Shown here: positions 43,878-53,112 of the stretch, piece by piece
Position numbering within the stretch: the stretch's first letter is position 1
How the letters are laid out: every line of letters begins with the position of its first letter
NCBI GenBank assembly: GCA_025408425.1
Contig: JANXYX010000050.1
Coordinates: 62,001-126,000, forward strand
Direction: 5' to 3'
DNA length: 64,000 nucleotides
From: Granulicella sp.
Lineage (GTDB): Bacteria > Acidobacteriota > Terriglobia > Terriglobales > Acidobacteriaceae
Made by a program: the position numbers and the translations under genes
Notes under the pieces: generated by a model
The model's input: only the letters and a program-made list of their open reading frames with translations
Told to the model about the DNA's origin: nothing
Database searches by the model: none

Positions 43878-43907
43878 TGAAATGCGCCGGCCCTCCGGCG
43901 CATTTCA
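43878..43907 (+). terminator. Strong hairpin terminator
   Basis: Perfect 13-base arms, TGAAATGCGCCGG and CCGGCGCATTTCA, with loop CCCT, 20 bases after the stop; TTTAATCC follows. Confidence 0.8.
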
Positions 43908-43988
43908 CATTTAATCCTCTTCATCTCATCTGTTGCATCCAACCAGAGACAGTAAGTATCCCCAGAAATCTTAGGTACCCTCTATCTC

Positions 43989-46433
43989 ATGAGCCTTCGT
44001 GTCGCTCCGCGTCTCCGCTGCGTACCAGTTCTTCTCATCTTGTCGACATTTCTCGCTCACGCATTTGCTCAAAATCTGCCTGACGGCTCCGCTCAGTTCG
44101 CTGCCAAGGCCGCCCAAACCGGCACGCCCTCAAACCAAATCACAAAGGGCGCCTCTGATTCAAAACACCCCACTGACTCCGCCGTCGTTCCGGCAAGCGC
44201 CCTGCAAAAAGACACCGCGAGCGGTAACCCGCTCGATCTGCCCTCCACCGCTCCTGCAGCGATCCCACCCGGCCCCACAGGACGTCCACGCATCGGCCTC
44301 GCACTTGGCGGCGGCGGAGCCTTGGGACTCAGCGAAATCGGTGCTCTCCAGTGGTTGGAAGAGCATCACATCCCCGTCGATGTCATCGCAGGTACCAGCA
44401 TGGGCTGCATGGTCAGCGCGCTCTACTCCACCGGCAAATCCATCGACCAGCTCAAAGCTGTCATGAACGACGATGTCTTCAATGCCGTCTTCAGCTTTCA
44501 CACTTCTTACAAGAGTCGAAGTTTCCGCCGCCGAGAAGACGACCGCGCCCTCCCCAATAGCCTCACCATCGGCCTAAAGCACGGTATCTCCTTCCGCAAC
44601 GCCGTCCTCACCGATCAAGGCCTCAACGCGTTCCTTGACCGCCAGTTCCTCCGCTACGACGATCGAACCGACTTCAACGCCCTCCCCATCCCTCTCCGCT
44701 GCCTCGCCACCGACCTCAACGCCTCCCGCACCGTCACTTTTGCACGCGGATCCCTGCCCGATGCCGTCCGTGCTTCCATCTCCATCCCCGGGGCCTACCG
44801 GCCTGTCGAGATCAATGGTCACCAGTTCGTCGACGGTGCCGTCCTGGCCAACCTGCCTACCCAGACCGTCCGCGACATGCACGCCGACGTCGTCCTCGCC
44901 TTCAGTCTCCCCATCCCTTCGCTGGGGCCTGACGACCTCAACTCCATTCTCAGCGTCCTCCAGCGCAGCTTTGCCGTCGCCATCGAAGGCAACGAGCGCC
45001 AGGCCCGCAAGCTCGCCAACGTCGTCATCACCCCCGACCTCACCGGCTTCGGCCAGATCGACTACCTCAAAGCCGCCACCCTCGCCGAACGCGGCTACCA
45101 GGCCACAGAACAACACAAAGACGAGCTGCTCCAATACGCCGTAACCGACCAGCAGTGGCAGGAGTACCTCGCGCAGCGCGCCTCCCGCCGCCGTGGCCCC
45201 GCTGGCAATCTCCTCCGCGTCCGTATCAAAGCACCCAGCCAGAGCGTTGTCGTTGCCGTACAGCGCAAGTTCGCACCGCTCGTCAACCAGCCCATCGACA
45301 CCAAAGCCATTGAATCCCTGCTCGCTGAAGTCCGCAGCGACGGTCGCTACGACGCCGACTACACAGTCGGCTACGACGCCCCCACCACCGGCGTTGACCC
45401 CAATTCAGCACCCGATCCAGACTCAGACCGCCCCACCATCCTCATCACCGTCGCCGACAAGAAAACTGGTCCTCCCTTCCTGCTCGTTGGCGCCAACCTC
45501 GAAGCCCAGACCTCCGGCGTCACTCGCGCCACCCTCGAAGGCATCCTGCTCTATCAAGACCTTGGCGGCTACGGCTCCGAACTCCGTGCCAACATCAAGG
45601 TCGGCTTCCTCACCCAGCTTGATGCCGAATACTATCGCCGCCTCTACCCCACCGGACACATGGGAGGCTATTTCCTCGCTCCCCACGGCGGAATCCTCCG
45701 CCAGCCGTTCTACATCTACCAAAACCAGCAGCGCGTTGCGGAGCGCCTCCACCAGCACGCGGGCGGCGGTGCAGATATCGGATGGTCCGACTCCCGCATC
45801 CAGGAGCTTCGCCTCGGCTGGCAGGCTGACAACATCCGTTGGCAGAATCAGGTTGGCTCCGACGGCCAGCCCGATATCCTCGGCTCCGCCCAGCGCGCCC
45901 GCATTCGCTATGTCTACGACACTCAGGATCGAGCCCTCGTCCCCCAGTACGGCATCCGCTCCACCACCGAAATCGCTTACCTCTACCATGCCGTCTCCAG
46001 TCCCAACGCCCCGCAGTTCACCACCCAGCTCACATTCGCCCACCAGATAGGAAAGAACCTCTTCATCTTTGCCTCAGAAAGTGGAACGATGTTCAACCGC
46101 AACGTCTCCCAGCCGTTCCGCTTCACTCTTGGCGGCCCCCTCCGTCTCACCGCCAGTGCCATCGACGAGTACCGTGGCACAGATTACTTCCTCGTCGAAC
46201 CTGTCTTCCTGCGCCGCATCGCCAAACTCCCCGACCCCCTCGGCCAGAGCATCTACCTCGGCGCAGCATACGAAGCAGGCCAGATGCACGCCCCCGGCCT
46301 CCCCACCATTACCCGCCAGGACGTCTACTTCGGCGTCGTCGCAGAGACTCCCCTCGGCGTCATCACCCTCGCCCCCGCGATCGGCGACGACGGCCGCCGC
46401 AAATTCATCTTCACCCTCGGCAAATTGTTTTAG
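43989..46433 (+). CDS. Patatin-like phospholipase fused to an outer-membrane beta-barrel (PlpD type)
   Basis: 814 residues: signal peptide ('LLILSTFLAHAFAQNL'), a low-complexity linker, then the patatin domain (about 95-300). It has the oxyanion 'LALGGGGALGLSEIG', nucleophile 'VIAGTSMGCMVSALY' and the catalytic 'FVDGAVLANLP' (DGA). A POTRA-like region follows and then a C-terminal barrel ending in 'FTLGKLF' with terminal Phe. This is the type Vd autotransporter arrangement, in which the lipase is displayed or secreted through its own barrel. Membrane-lipid hydrolysis is inferred from family. Confidence 0.88.
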   Translation: MSLRVAPRLRCVPVLLILSTFLAHAFAQNLPDGSAQFAAKAAQTGTPSNQITKGASDSKHPTDSAVVPASALQKDTASGNPLDLPSTAPAAIPPGPTGRPRIGLALGGGGALGLSEIGALQWLEEHHIPVDVIAGTSMGCMVSALYSTGKSIDQLKAVMNDDVFNAVFSFHTSYKSRSFRRREDDRALPNSLTIGLKHGISFRNAVLTDQGLNAFLDRQFLRYDDRTDFNALPIPLRCLATDLNASRTVTFARGSLPDAVRASISIPGAYRPVEINGHQFVDGAVLANLPTQTVRDMHADVVLAFSLPIPSLGPDDLNSILSVLQRSFAVAIEGNERQARKLANVVITPDLTGFGQIDYLKAATLAERGYQATEQHKDELLQYAVTDQQWQEYLAQRASRRRGPAGNLLRVRIKAPSQSVVVAVQRKFAPLVNQPIDTKAIESLLAEVRSDGRYDADYTVGYDAPTTGVDPNSAPDPDSDRPTILITVADKKTGPPFLLVGANLEAQTSGVTRATLEGILLYQDLGGYGSELRANIKVGFLTQLDAEYYRRLYPTGHMGGYFLAPHGGILRQPFYIYQNQQRVAERLHQHAGGGADIGWSDSRIQELRLGWQADNIRWQNQVGSDGQPDILGSAQRARIRYVYDTQDRALVPQYGIRSTTEIAYLYHAVSSPNAPQFTTQLTFAHQIGKNLFIFASESGTMFNRNVSQPFRFTLGGPLRLTASAIDEYRGTDYFLVEPVFLRRIAKLPDPLGQSIYLGAAYEAGQMHAPGLPTITRQDVYFGVVAETPLGVITLAPAIGDDGRRKFIFTLGKLF

Positions 46434-46551
46434 CCAAGCTCACCTAAGACTTGCGTTCGGTTACAGTCATCCCGCCGCGAAAAAAATAAACTCACAGTCT
46501 CCATCAACACTTAAGACCCGTGTGGTAACGTCATGCGAAAGGAGAACCCCC

Positions 46552-46983
46552 ATGCGTCTCGCCCCCGTTCTGCTGGCCTTTGCCGTCTTCATCTCACCTC
46601 TCACCTCGGCCGTGATGCCCACGTCGGCTGTAGCCCAACAGGCCCCAGCAACGCCCCCCTGCACCGGAAACCTCAACATCATTCGCATCTCCGAGATCAA
46701 GACCGGCATGATGAATACGTTCCTCCAGGCCGTGAACGCCCAGCAGGCCTGGTACAAGAGCGCAGGCACACCTGATCAGATCAGTGTCATGCGCGTCATG
46801 ACGAGAAATCCCGATACCAAGGTCTATGCCTTCTCCGAGTCGGAGGCTCTCACCAGCCACGTCGAACCCGGGGATCGCGCCAAGGGACCAACGCATGACG
46901 CAGGCTACGATGCATTCGTTGCCCTGTTCAAAGAAAGCTCCACAATCAAGACCGAATACATCACCTGCATGGCGAAGATGTAG
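46552..46983 (+). CDS. Secreted small protein of unknown function
   Basis: 143 residues with a signal peptide ending near 'TSAVAQQAPA'. The mature part has 'LNIIRISEIKTGMMNTFLQAVNAQQAWYKSAG' and 'ISVMRVM', which resembles an ABM or dimeric alpha/beta-barrel-like fold. It has two cysteines that could pair, near the start of the mature protein and in the C-terminal 'ITCMAKM'. AAAGGAG 7 bases before the ATG supports the start. No family is recognised with confidence. Confidence 0.6.
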   Translation: MRLAPVLLAFAVFISPLTSAVMPTSAVAQQAPATPPCTGNLNIIRISEIKTGMMNTFLQAVNAQQAWYKSAGTPDQISVMRVMTRNPDTKVYAFSESEALTSHVEPGDRAKGPTHDAGYDAFVALFKESSTIKTEYITCMAKM

Positions 46984-47042
46984 TCGTCCCGATACGGCGC
47001 GAACTGCTCGCGCTATCCAAATCCATCGAGGCATTCTCCATA

Positions 47043-47076
47043 GCAGGGCGCGCTGGATTTCGTCAGCGCGCCCTGC
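47043..47076 (+). terminator. Hairpin upstream of ppc
   Basis: Perfect 13-base arms GCAGGGCGCGCTG and CAGCGCGCCCTGC with an 8-base loop, between the secreted-protein gene and ppc. No T run. Confidence 0.55.
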
Positions 47077-47098
47077 CGCGGACAAGGCATAATCAATC

Positions 47099-49948
47099 AT
47101 GCCCTCACTTTGGACCCCAGCCAATTGGCCTGATCGCCTCGCCGAGCTTCAAGCGAACACTCCCGATCTCAAGGAAGCCCCCCTTCGCCGCGACGTCCGT
47201 TCTCTGGGCAGCCTACTCGGTCTCGTCCTCCGCGAACAGGCTGGCGAGCCCCTCTACGACGCCGTAGAAGCCCTCCGCCGCACCGCCATCGCTCGTCGCG
47301 AAGCCGATTCCGCAGCCGACTGCGATGCCGCCCTCTCCCATCTTCAGCAAGCCATAGCCCGCGTCAGTTCTCTCGATCTCTCCAGCGCATACCGCCTCGC
47401 ACGCGCCTTCGGCTTCTACTTCGAACTCATCAACCTCGCAGAGACCAACCACCGCAAGCGCCGCCGACTCTCCAGCGCCCTCAACCAGACCGCGCCACCC
47501 CAGCGCGGAAGCCTCCGCGGAACCCTACGCGTCCTCCATCAGGCCGGCATCACCGCCCAGGGCGCAACCGACCTCCTTAGCCAGATCTGCATCACTCCTG
47601 TCTTCACCGCGCACCCCACTGAGGTCGCTCGCCGCTCCGTCATGTTCAAGCGCCGCCGCATCTCAGACCTCCTCGAACAACTCGACCGCATCCCCGTCCC
47701 AAACCCCCAGCTAGACGCTCTGGAACGCGATCTCACCGCCGAGATCACCGCACTCTGGCAGACCGACGACACCCGCACCGCCCGCCCCACCGTGCGCGAT
47801 GAGATCCGCATGGCCCTCGACTACTACGAGTCCTCTCTCTTCAACACTCTGCCCGTCCTCTACGCCGAGGTCTCCGCCGCACTCGCCGACGAGTACCCCG
47901 AAAAATCCTCTTCCTGCCTCGCTGACCTTCCCCAGCTCGTCTCCTTCGGCTCCTGGATTGGTGGCGACCGCGACGGCAATCCCTTCGTCACTCCCGACGC
48001 CACACGCGAAGCGCTCGGCATGGCCCACTCCCTCCTCCTCAACCACTATCGCCGTCGCCTCCAGAACGTCTTCGAACAGCTCGGCAGTTCCACCCAGCAG
48101 GTGCCAGTCTCTCCCCAGGTCACCGCCGTTCTCGAAAACTACACCGCCCAACTCCGCACCGCCGGACAAAACGCTCTCGCCGAGCGCTTCCCACACGAGT
48201 CCCTCCGCCTCCTCATCGCCTGCGTCATGATGCGCCTCGGAGCCACCCCACAATCCTCCGTCCCCCTCCCACTCAAGCCCGCTCTCAAGCCCTACACCCG
48301 CAGCGTAGACCTCCTCTCCGACCTCACCATCCTCCGCGACTCCCTCGTCCAGAACAAAGGCCATCGCCTCTCCGAGATGCTCATCGACCCTCTGCTGCTT
48401 GAAGTCCGCACCTACGGCCTCCACCTCCAGACTCTCGACGTCCGCCAGCATGCCAAGGTTCATTCCGCCGCCATCGCCGAGCTATCCGCCACCACCGAGA
48501 CCGGCTCCCATTCGCTATCACCCGCTCTCACTCCCCAGACCGCTGAAGTAGTCGAAACCTTCCGCACCATCGCCGAACTCAAGCACACCTATGCCCCTGA
48601 AGCCATCCGCCTATACGTCATCAGCGGTGCCACCAGCGCAGAAGACGTTCTCAATGTACTTCGCCTCGCTCGCCTCGGCGGAGTGAAGGTAGAGGCCACC
48701 GAACCCTCAGCAAACGGACACATCGACGACCCCGGCCTCCAGCCCGTCCCACTCTTCGAGTCCATCGAAGATCTCCAGAACGCTCCCGACATCATGCGCC
48801 AGCTCTGGACCAGCGACGTCTATCAGCCCCTCCTCAAATCCTGGAACCATCGTCAAGAGGTCATGCTCGGCTACTCCGACTCCAACAAGGACGGCGGCAT
48901 GATCACCAGCACCTGGGAGATCTACAAAGCCCACCGCGCACTCCACCAGGTAGCCCGCGACTGCGGCGTCCACCTACGCCTCTTCCACGGCCGAGGAGGA
49001 ACCGTAGGCCGTGGTGGCGGCCCCACCCACCGCGCCATCTTCGCCCAGCCTATGGACTCCTTCACCGGCGAACTCCGCCTCACCGAGCAGGGTGAAGTCC
49101 TCAACTGGAAGTACTCCGACGTCATCCTCGCCGAGCGCAATCTCGAACTCATGATCGCCGCCAGCCTTGATGCCCTCGCTCGCCCCGACGCACTTCGCCA
49201 ATCCGCAGATGAGGCCCCCCACCTCACCGGCCAGATACTCCCCGCCTGGGAAGCCGCGCTCGACCAGCTCTCCGAAACCTCCTTCGCCTTCTACAAGCAG
49301 CACATCGTAGACAACCCCGACACCTTCACCTACTTTGAGCAGTCCACGCCCGTAGCCGAACTCGAACACGCCCGCCTCGGCTCCCGTCCCACCAAGCGCA
49401 CCGGCAAAAAGTCGATGGCCGACCTCCGCGCCATCCCATGGGTCTTTGGCTGGATGCAGTCCCGCCAACTTGTCCCGGCCTGGTTCGGCGTAGGTCACGC
49501 CCTCCAGCATCTCGCCACCGCATCACCCGACGGCCTCGCCCTCCTCCGCACCATGGTCAAGGACTTCCCCCTCTTCATCGACATCGTCCGCAATGTAGAA
49601 ATGGCCCTGGCCAAGTCCGACTTCGGCATCGCCCGCCTCTACGCCTCCCTCGTCGAAGACGAGGCCCTCCGCGACCGCGTCTTCAGCACCCTCAAAGCCG
49701 AGTTTGACCTCACCCACCGCATGATCCTCGAGATCACCCAGCAAACCTCGCTCCTCCAGAAGAACCCCGTCCTCGAGCGCTCCATCCGCCTCCGCAATCC
49801 CTACGTCGACCCCATGTCCCTCATCCAGGTCGAACTCATCCGCCGCAAACGTGCCGTCCCACCAGACTCCGCCGAAGCCGCAGAACTCAACCGAGCCATC
49901 TCTGCCACCATCAACGGCATCAGCGCCGGCCTCCGCAACACCGGCTGA
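47099..49948 (+). CDS. ppc: Phosphoenolpyruvate carboxylase
   Basis: 949 residues, full length. It has 'PVFTAHPTEVARRS' (catalytic His), 'GSWIGGDRDGNPFVT', 'VMLGYSDSNKDGGMITS' and 'FHGRGGTVGRGGGPTH' (catalytic Lys/Arg loop), and 'WFGVGHAL'. The C-terminal 'GISAGLRNTG' matches the usual end. It fixes bicarbonate onto PEP to oxaloacetate, feeding the TCA cycle. No regulator or partner is adjacent except the Crp-like gene downstream. Confidence 0.97.
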   Translation: MPSLWTPANWPDRLAELQANTPDLKEAPLRRDVRSLGSLLGLVLREQAGEPLYDAVEALRRTAIARREADSAADCDAALSHLQQAIARVSSLDLSSAYRLARAFGFYFELINLAETNHRKRRRLSSALNQTAPPQRGSLRGTLRVLHQAGITAQGATDLLSQICITPVFTAHPTEVARRSVMFKRRRISDLLEQLDRIPVPNPQLDALERDLTAEITALWQTDDTRTARPTVRDEIRMALDYYESSLFNTLPVLYAEVSAALADEYPEKSSSCLADLPQLVSFGSWIGGDRDGNPFVTPDATREALGMAHSLLLNHYRRRLQNVFEQLGSSTQQVPVSPQVTAVLENYTAQLRTAGQNALAERFPHESLRLLIACVMMRLGATPQSSVPLPLKPALKPYTRSVDLLSDLTILRDSLVQNKGHRLSEMLIDPLLLEVRTYGLHLQTLDVRQHAKVHSAAIAELSATTETGSHSLSPALTPQTAEVVETFRTIAELKHTYAPEAIRLYVISGATSAEDVLNVLRLARLGGVKVEATEPSANGHIDDPGLQPVPLFESIEDLQNAPDIMRQLWTSDVYQPLLKSWNHRQEVMLGYSDSNKDGGMITSTWEIYKAHRALHQVARDCGVHLRLFHGRGGTVGRGGGPTHRAIFAQPMDSFTGELRLTEQGEVLNWKYSDVILAERNLELMIAASLDALARPDALRQSADEAPHLTGQILPAWEAALDQLSETSFAFYKQHIVDNPDTFTYFEQSTPVAELEHARLGSRPTKRTGKKSMADLRAIPWVFGWMQSRQLVPAWFGVGHALQHLATASPDGLALLRTMVKDFPLFIDIVRNVEMALAKSDFGIARLYASLVEDEALRDRVFSTLKAEFDLTHRMILEITQQTSLLQKNPVLERSIRLRNPYVDPMSLIQVELIRRKRAVPPDSAEAAELNRAISATINGISAGLRNTG

Positions 49949-50147
49949 TACCGGACTCCGAATCCCAGCAACGTCCTCTCGATCCGCCCAACAAAGTGTG
50001 ATCCTGAGCGATCTTGCTCGCGTACCTGCGGACAATGAAATCGAAGGATCTGCTGTTGCCAAGTGAGCCTTCCCACCAGCGAAGATTTCTGCACGCATCA
50101 CAAACACCGATCCGCTACTCGATCTATACTCTCCGCAGAGGTGGATC

Positions 50148-50852
50148 ATGTCCTCCAACACTTTCAAAAACAAGATCCGCCGTTGTCTTGATCACGAAAT
50201 CATCGAACGGCTTGAACTCAAGCCCATCAAGCTGCTCGCAGGCCGGGAGATTGAAAACCCCGGCGAACCTATCAACCACCTCATCTTCATCGAGGACGGC
50301 ATAGGCTCCATGACCAACACCTTCACGGATGGCTTTCAGGTCGAAGTCGGTATGTTTGGCGTCGAGTCCGTCATGGGAGCATCCGCCCTCATCGGAACCC
50401 GTCGCAGCCTCAACAGGGTCTACGTTCAGATGGCTGGACATGGTTTCTCCTGCCCTGTGGACATTGCCATCCGTGAATTTGCTAGGTTTGGTCGCTTTCA
50501 CGATCTGGTACTACGCTCCGTCCAGGCCCAACTCATCCAGGCCTCCCAGTCAGCAGGATGCAACGCTCACCACAACGTCGAGCAGCGCCTCGCCCGCTGG
50601 CTTCTACTTTGTGCTGATCGCTCCGAGTCCCCCACCCTTGCCCTCACCCACGAGTACCTCGCAGACATGCTCGGCAGCAATCGCTCCACCGTCAGCGTCG
50701 CAGCGGAAACACTCCAGCGCCAAGGCCTCATCCGTTACACCCGCGGCAAAGTAGTCATCCTGGACCGCCCCGGTCTCGAAAAAGCCGCCTGCGAGTGCTA
50801 TCGCGTCGTCCGAAACCACCTCGCCAGCTTGATCGAAGTCGAACAGAACTAG
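50148..50852 (+). CDS. Crp/Fnr-family transcriptional regulator
   Basis: 234 residues: an N-terminal cyclic-nucleotide-like beta-barrel (about 20-130) without the cysteines needed for an FeS cluster. A long dimer helix follows, then a C-terminal winged helix with 'LALTHEYLADMLGSNRSTVSVAAETLQRQGLI', the family recognition helix. The cAMP-contacting residues of Crp are not evident. Targets are unknown. The ATG at 50148 has no strong ribosome binding site. Confidence 0.85.
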   Translation: MSSNTFKNKIRRCLDHEIIERLELKPIKLLAGREIENPGEPINHLIFIEDGIGSMTNTFTDGFQVEVGMFGVESVMGASALIGTRRSLNRVYVQMAGHGFSCPVDIAIREFARFGRFHDLVLRSVQAQLIQASQSAGCNAHHNVEQRLARWLLLCADRSESPTLALTHEYLADMLGSNRSTVSVAAETLQRQGLIRYTRGKVVILDRPGLEKAACECYRVVRNHLASLIEVEQN

Positions 50853-50860
50853 TACTCCAG

Positions 50861-51592
50861 CTAATACCCCTGATCCGCCCGCACCGCCGTCGCCTTGTTC
50901 TTCACAAACGTCACTGCCTGCGGCTTGCCCATATTCGCAAACACCACCATCCGGTTCCCATAGTCTTTGCTCGTACTCTTGCTCACCTGCCCCAGCGACA
51001 ACTCCACCATCCGCTCATTCATCCCCAGAATTACCTGGTGCGAGTCCACCGCCTTCCACACCTCTGGCCCCCAGTGCTTATACAGCTCATGCGGATCGTC
51101 ATAGAAGAAAATCTCATCCGTATAGAACGTGTACTGCCCCGCCTGCCGATACCCCACCGGCACCCCATACTCCTTTGCATCACCCGCCAGCGTAAACACC
51201 AGCAGCACCTGCCGGTCCCCACCCGGAATCCTGAACGTCGCCGCCTTGGGAGCCACCTGCTCCACCGCCCTCTTCACCTTCAACTCCTGCGCCCCCAACA
51301 GAGTCCCCGCACTCTTCCCGTACTGCACCGTCTTACCCGCCAACGGGTAGTACTCCAACTGCCCACCCGCCGAAACCCACAGCGTAGTCCCAAACAAGTC
51401 CTTGATGTCTGCCATCGACGACGGACGCTTCTGCTTCAGAAATACCAGATCATCGTCCGCAATCACCTCCCGCGCCGGAGCCTTCACCGCCACCGGAGCA
51501 TTGCGCTCCCGATAGATCAGCCCCACCCGCACCCCAACCGCAAGCACCAGCACCACGCTCGCCGCAAATACCGCCTTCTTCCCATTCTCCAT
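50861..51592 (-). CDS. Membrane-anchored protein of unknown function
   Basis: 243 residues from the ATG at 51592: a basic start, one membrane helix ('AVFAASVVLVLAVGVRVGLIY'), then an extracytoplasmic domain with beta strands ('TLWVSAGGQLEYYPL', 'DRQVLLVFTLAGDAKEYGVPVGYRQ'). No motif is recognised. It lies convergent to the Crp-like gene and 52 bases after the MFS gene start side, on the same strand. Confidence 0.55.
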   Translation of the reverse strand: MENGKKAVFAASVVLVLAVGVRVGLIYRERNAPVAVKAPAREVIADDDLVFLKQKRPSSMADIKDLFGTTLWVSAGGQLEYYPLAGKTVQYGKSAGTLLGAQELKVKRAVEQVAPKAATFRIPGGDRQVLLVFTLAGDAKEYGVPVGYRQAGQYTFYTDEIFFYDDPHELYKHWGPEVWKAVDSHQVILGMNERMVELSLGQVSKSTSKDYGNRMVVFANMGKPQAVTFVKNKATAVRADQGY

Positions 51593-51644
51593 CGCACTCT
51601 CCGTCTCAAATCTGCACAACTGAACCGCACTCTTATCCGCGCAA

Positions 51645-52982
51645 CTAATCTACAGGTTCCGCAGTACTCAGTTGAAGCTCAGCTCCCATCAACGCCTCCG
51701 CATTCAAAGCATCCGCCCGCCGCAGCGCAGGAAACAGCCCAGCCGCACTCGCAGTCACCACCATGCTGCCAATCCCACCAATCACCACTGCCCGCACCGC
51801 GCCCCACCAATGCGCCGTCAGGCCACTCTCAAACTCGCCAAACTCATTCGATGCCCCGATAAACAGCCAGTTCACCGCACTCACCCGCCCCCGCATCTCT
51901 GGCGGAGTCGCCAACTGCAGCACACTGCTCCGAATCACCACGCTCACCATGTCACTAGCCCCCACCAGCACCAGCGCCACCATACTCACCCAGATGCTCC
52001 GCGACAGGCCAAACACCACCGTCGCCGCACCAAAGACTCCCACACACGTCAGCATCGTCGCACCCGCACGCCGCTTGATCGGCTTCGCCAGCATGGTCAA
52101 ACTGACCACCAGCGCACCCACACTAGGCATCGCCCGTAGCAGCCCCAACCCCCGCGGTCCCGCATGCAGAATATCCGTCGCAAAGATCGGCAGCAGAGCC
52201 ACCGCACCCCCCAGCAGCACCGCAAACAGATCCAGCGAGATCGAACCCAGCAGCAGCTTCGCCCGCCACACATACTCCAGCCCTGCCAGCATCGTCTTCA
52301 GGTTGAACGACTTCTTGTCCTTCCGCTGCACTGGCGTCCGAATCATCCCCACCAGCACAATAAATCCCAGCAACATCAGCAGCGTAAACCCGTACACAAT
52401 TGAAGCCCCGTTCCAGAGGCCCATCATCCCCGTCAACTGCAGCGTAAACAGCAACCCACCCACCGCCGGCCCAGACATATTCGCAATCTGATAAACCGTC
52501 GCGCCCCACGTCACCGCATTCACAAAATCTTCCCTCGGTACCAGGCTCGGCAGCATTGCGCTCGCAGCCGGCCCGCTAAAGCACCGACCCAAACCAATCC
52601 CTACCAGCACCGCATAGATCGGCCACACCCGGCCACTACCCACAAAATCCTTCTCCAGCGAGAGCCACAGCAGCCCCGCCGTACAAACCGCCTGCAACCC
52701 ATAGCAGATCAGAATGATCTTCCGCCGGTCATACCGGTCCGCAACATGCCCCGCCGCCAGCATAAAAAACAGTCCTGGAAGAAACAGCGCCAACCCCGTA
52801 TACCCCAGCGCCAGCGCCGAGTGCGTAATCTGATACACCTGCCACGCCACGCCCACCGACTGCGCCTCGGCCCCCACAATCACCATCAGCCGAGCAGCCT
52901 GATAAAGACGAAAGTCCCGCGACCGAAAAGCACTACCCGCGGCCATCCCCGTCAACATCCCTCTACTACCACCCTCAGCCAT
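51645..52982 (-). CDS. MFS transporter (EntS/MFS_3 type)
   Basis: 445 residues with 12 helices. 'GHVADRYDRRKIILICYGLQ' is the MFS loop motif and 'VPREDFVNAVTWGATVYQIANMSGPAVGG' matches enterobactin-exporter relatives. It belongs to the same group as the MFS gene at 31994 but is not a close duplicate by eye. The substrate is unknown. It probably shares a transcript with the downstream membrane-anchored protein gene. Confidence 0.82.
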   Translation of the reverse strand: MAEGGSRGMLTGMAAGSAFRSRDFRLYQAARLMVIVGAEAQSVGVAWQVYQITHSALALGYTGLALFLPGLFFMLAAGHVADRYDRRKIILICYGLQAVCTAGLLWLSLEKDFVGSGRVWPIYAVLVGIGLGRCFSGPAASAMLPSLVPREDFVNAVTWGATVYQIANMSGPAVGGLLFTLQLTGMMGLWNGASIVYGFTLLMLLGFIVLVGMIRTPVQRKDKKSFNLKTMLAGLEYVWRAKLLLGSISLDLFAVLLGGAVALLPIFATDILHAGPRGLGLLRAMPSVGALVVSLTMLAKPIKRRAGATMLTCVGVFGAATVVFGLSRSIWVSMVALVLVGASDMVSVVIRSSVLQLATPPEMRGRVSAVNWLFIGASNEFGEFESGLTAHWWGAVRAVVIGGIGSMVVTASAAGLFPALRRADALNAEALMGAELQLSTAEPVD

Positions 52983-53112
52983 ACCAGTATGCTTTCACAC
53001 TTCCACCCATTCAGGACACCACGAACTCCCTACACCCACAGTCTGGTGACCCATCTTCGCGACAGCTTGCCCCGTCCATATTGCCATTGGCAGACAAGCC
53101 TATCAGAAGAGC

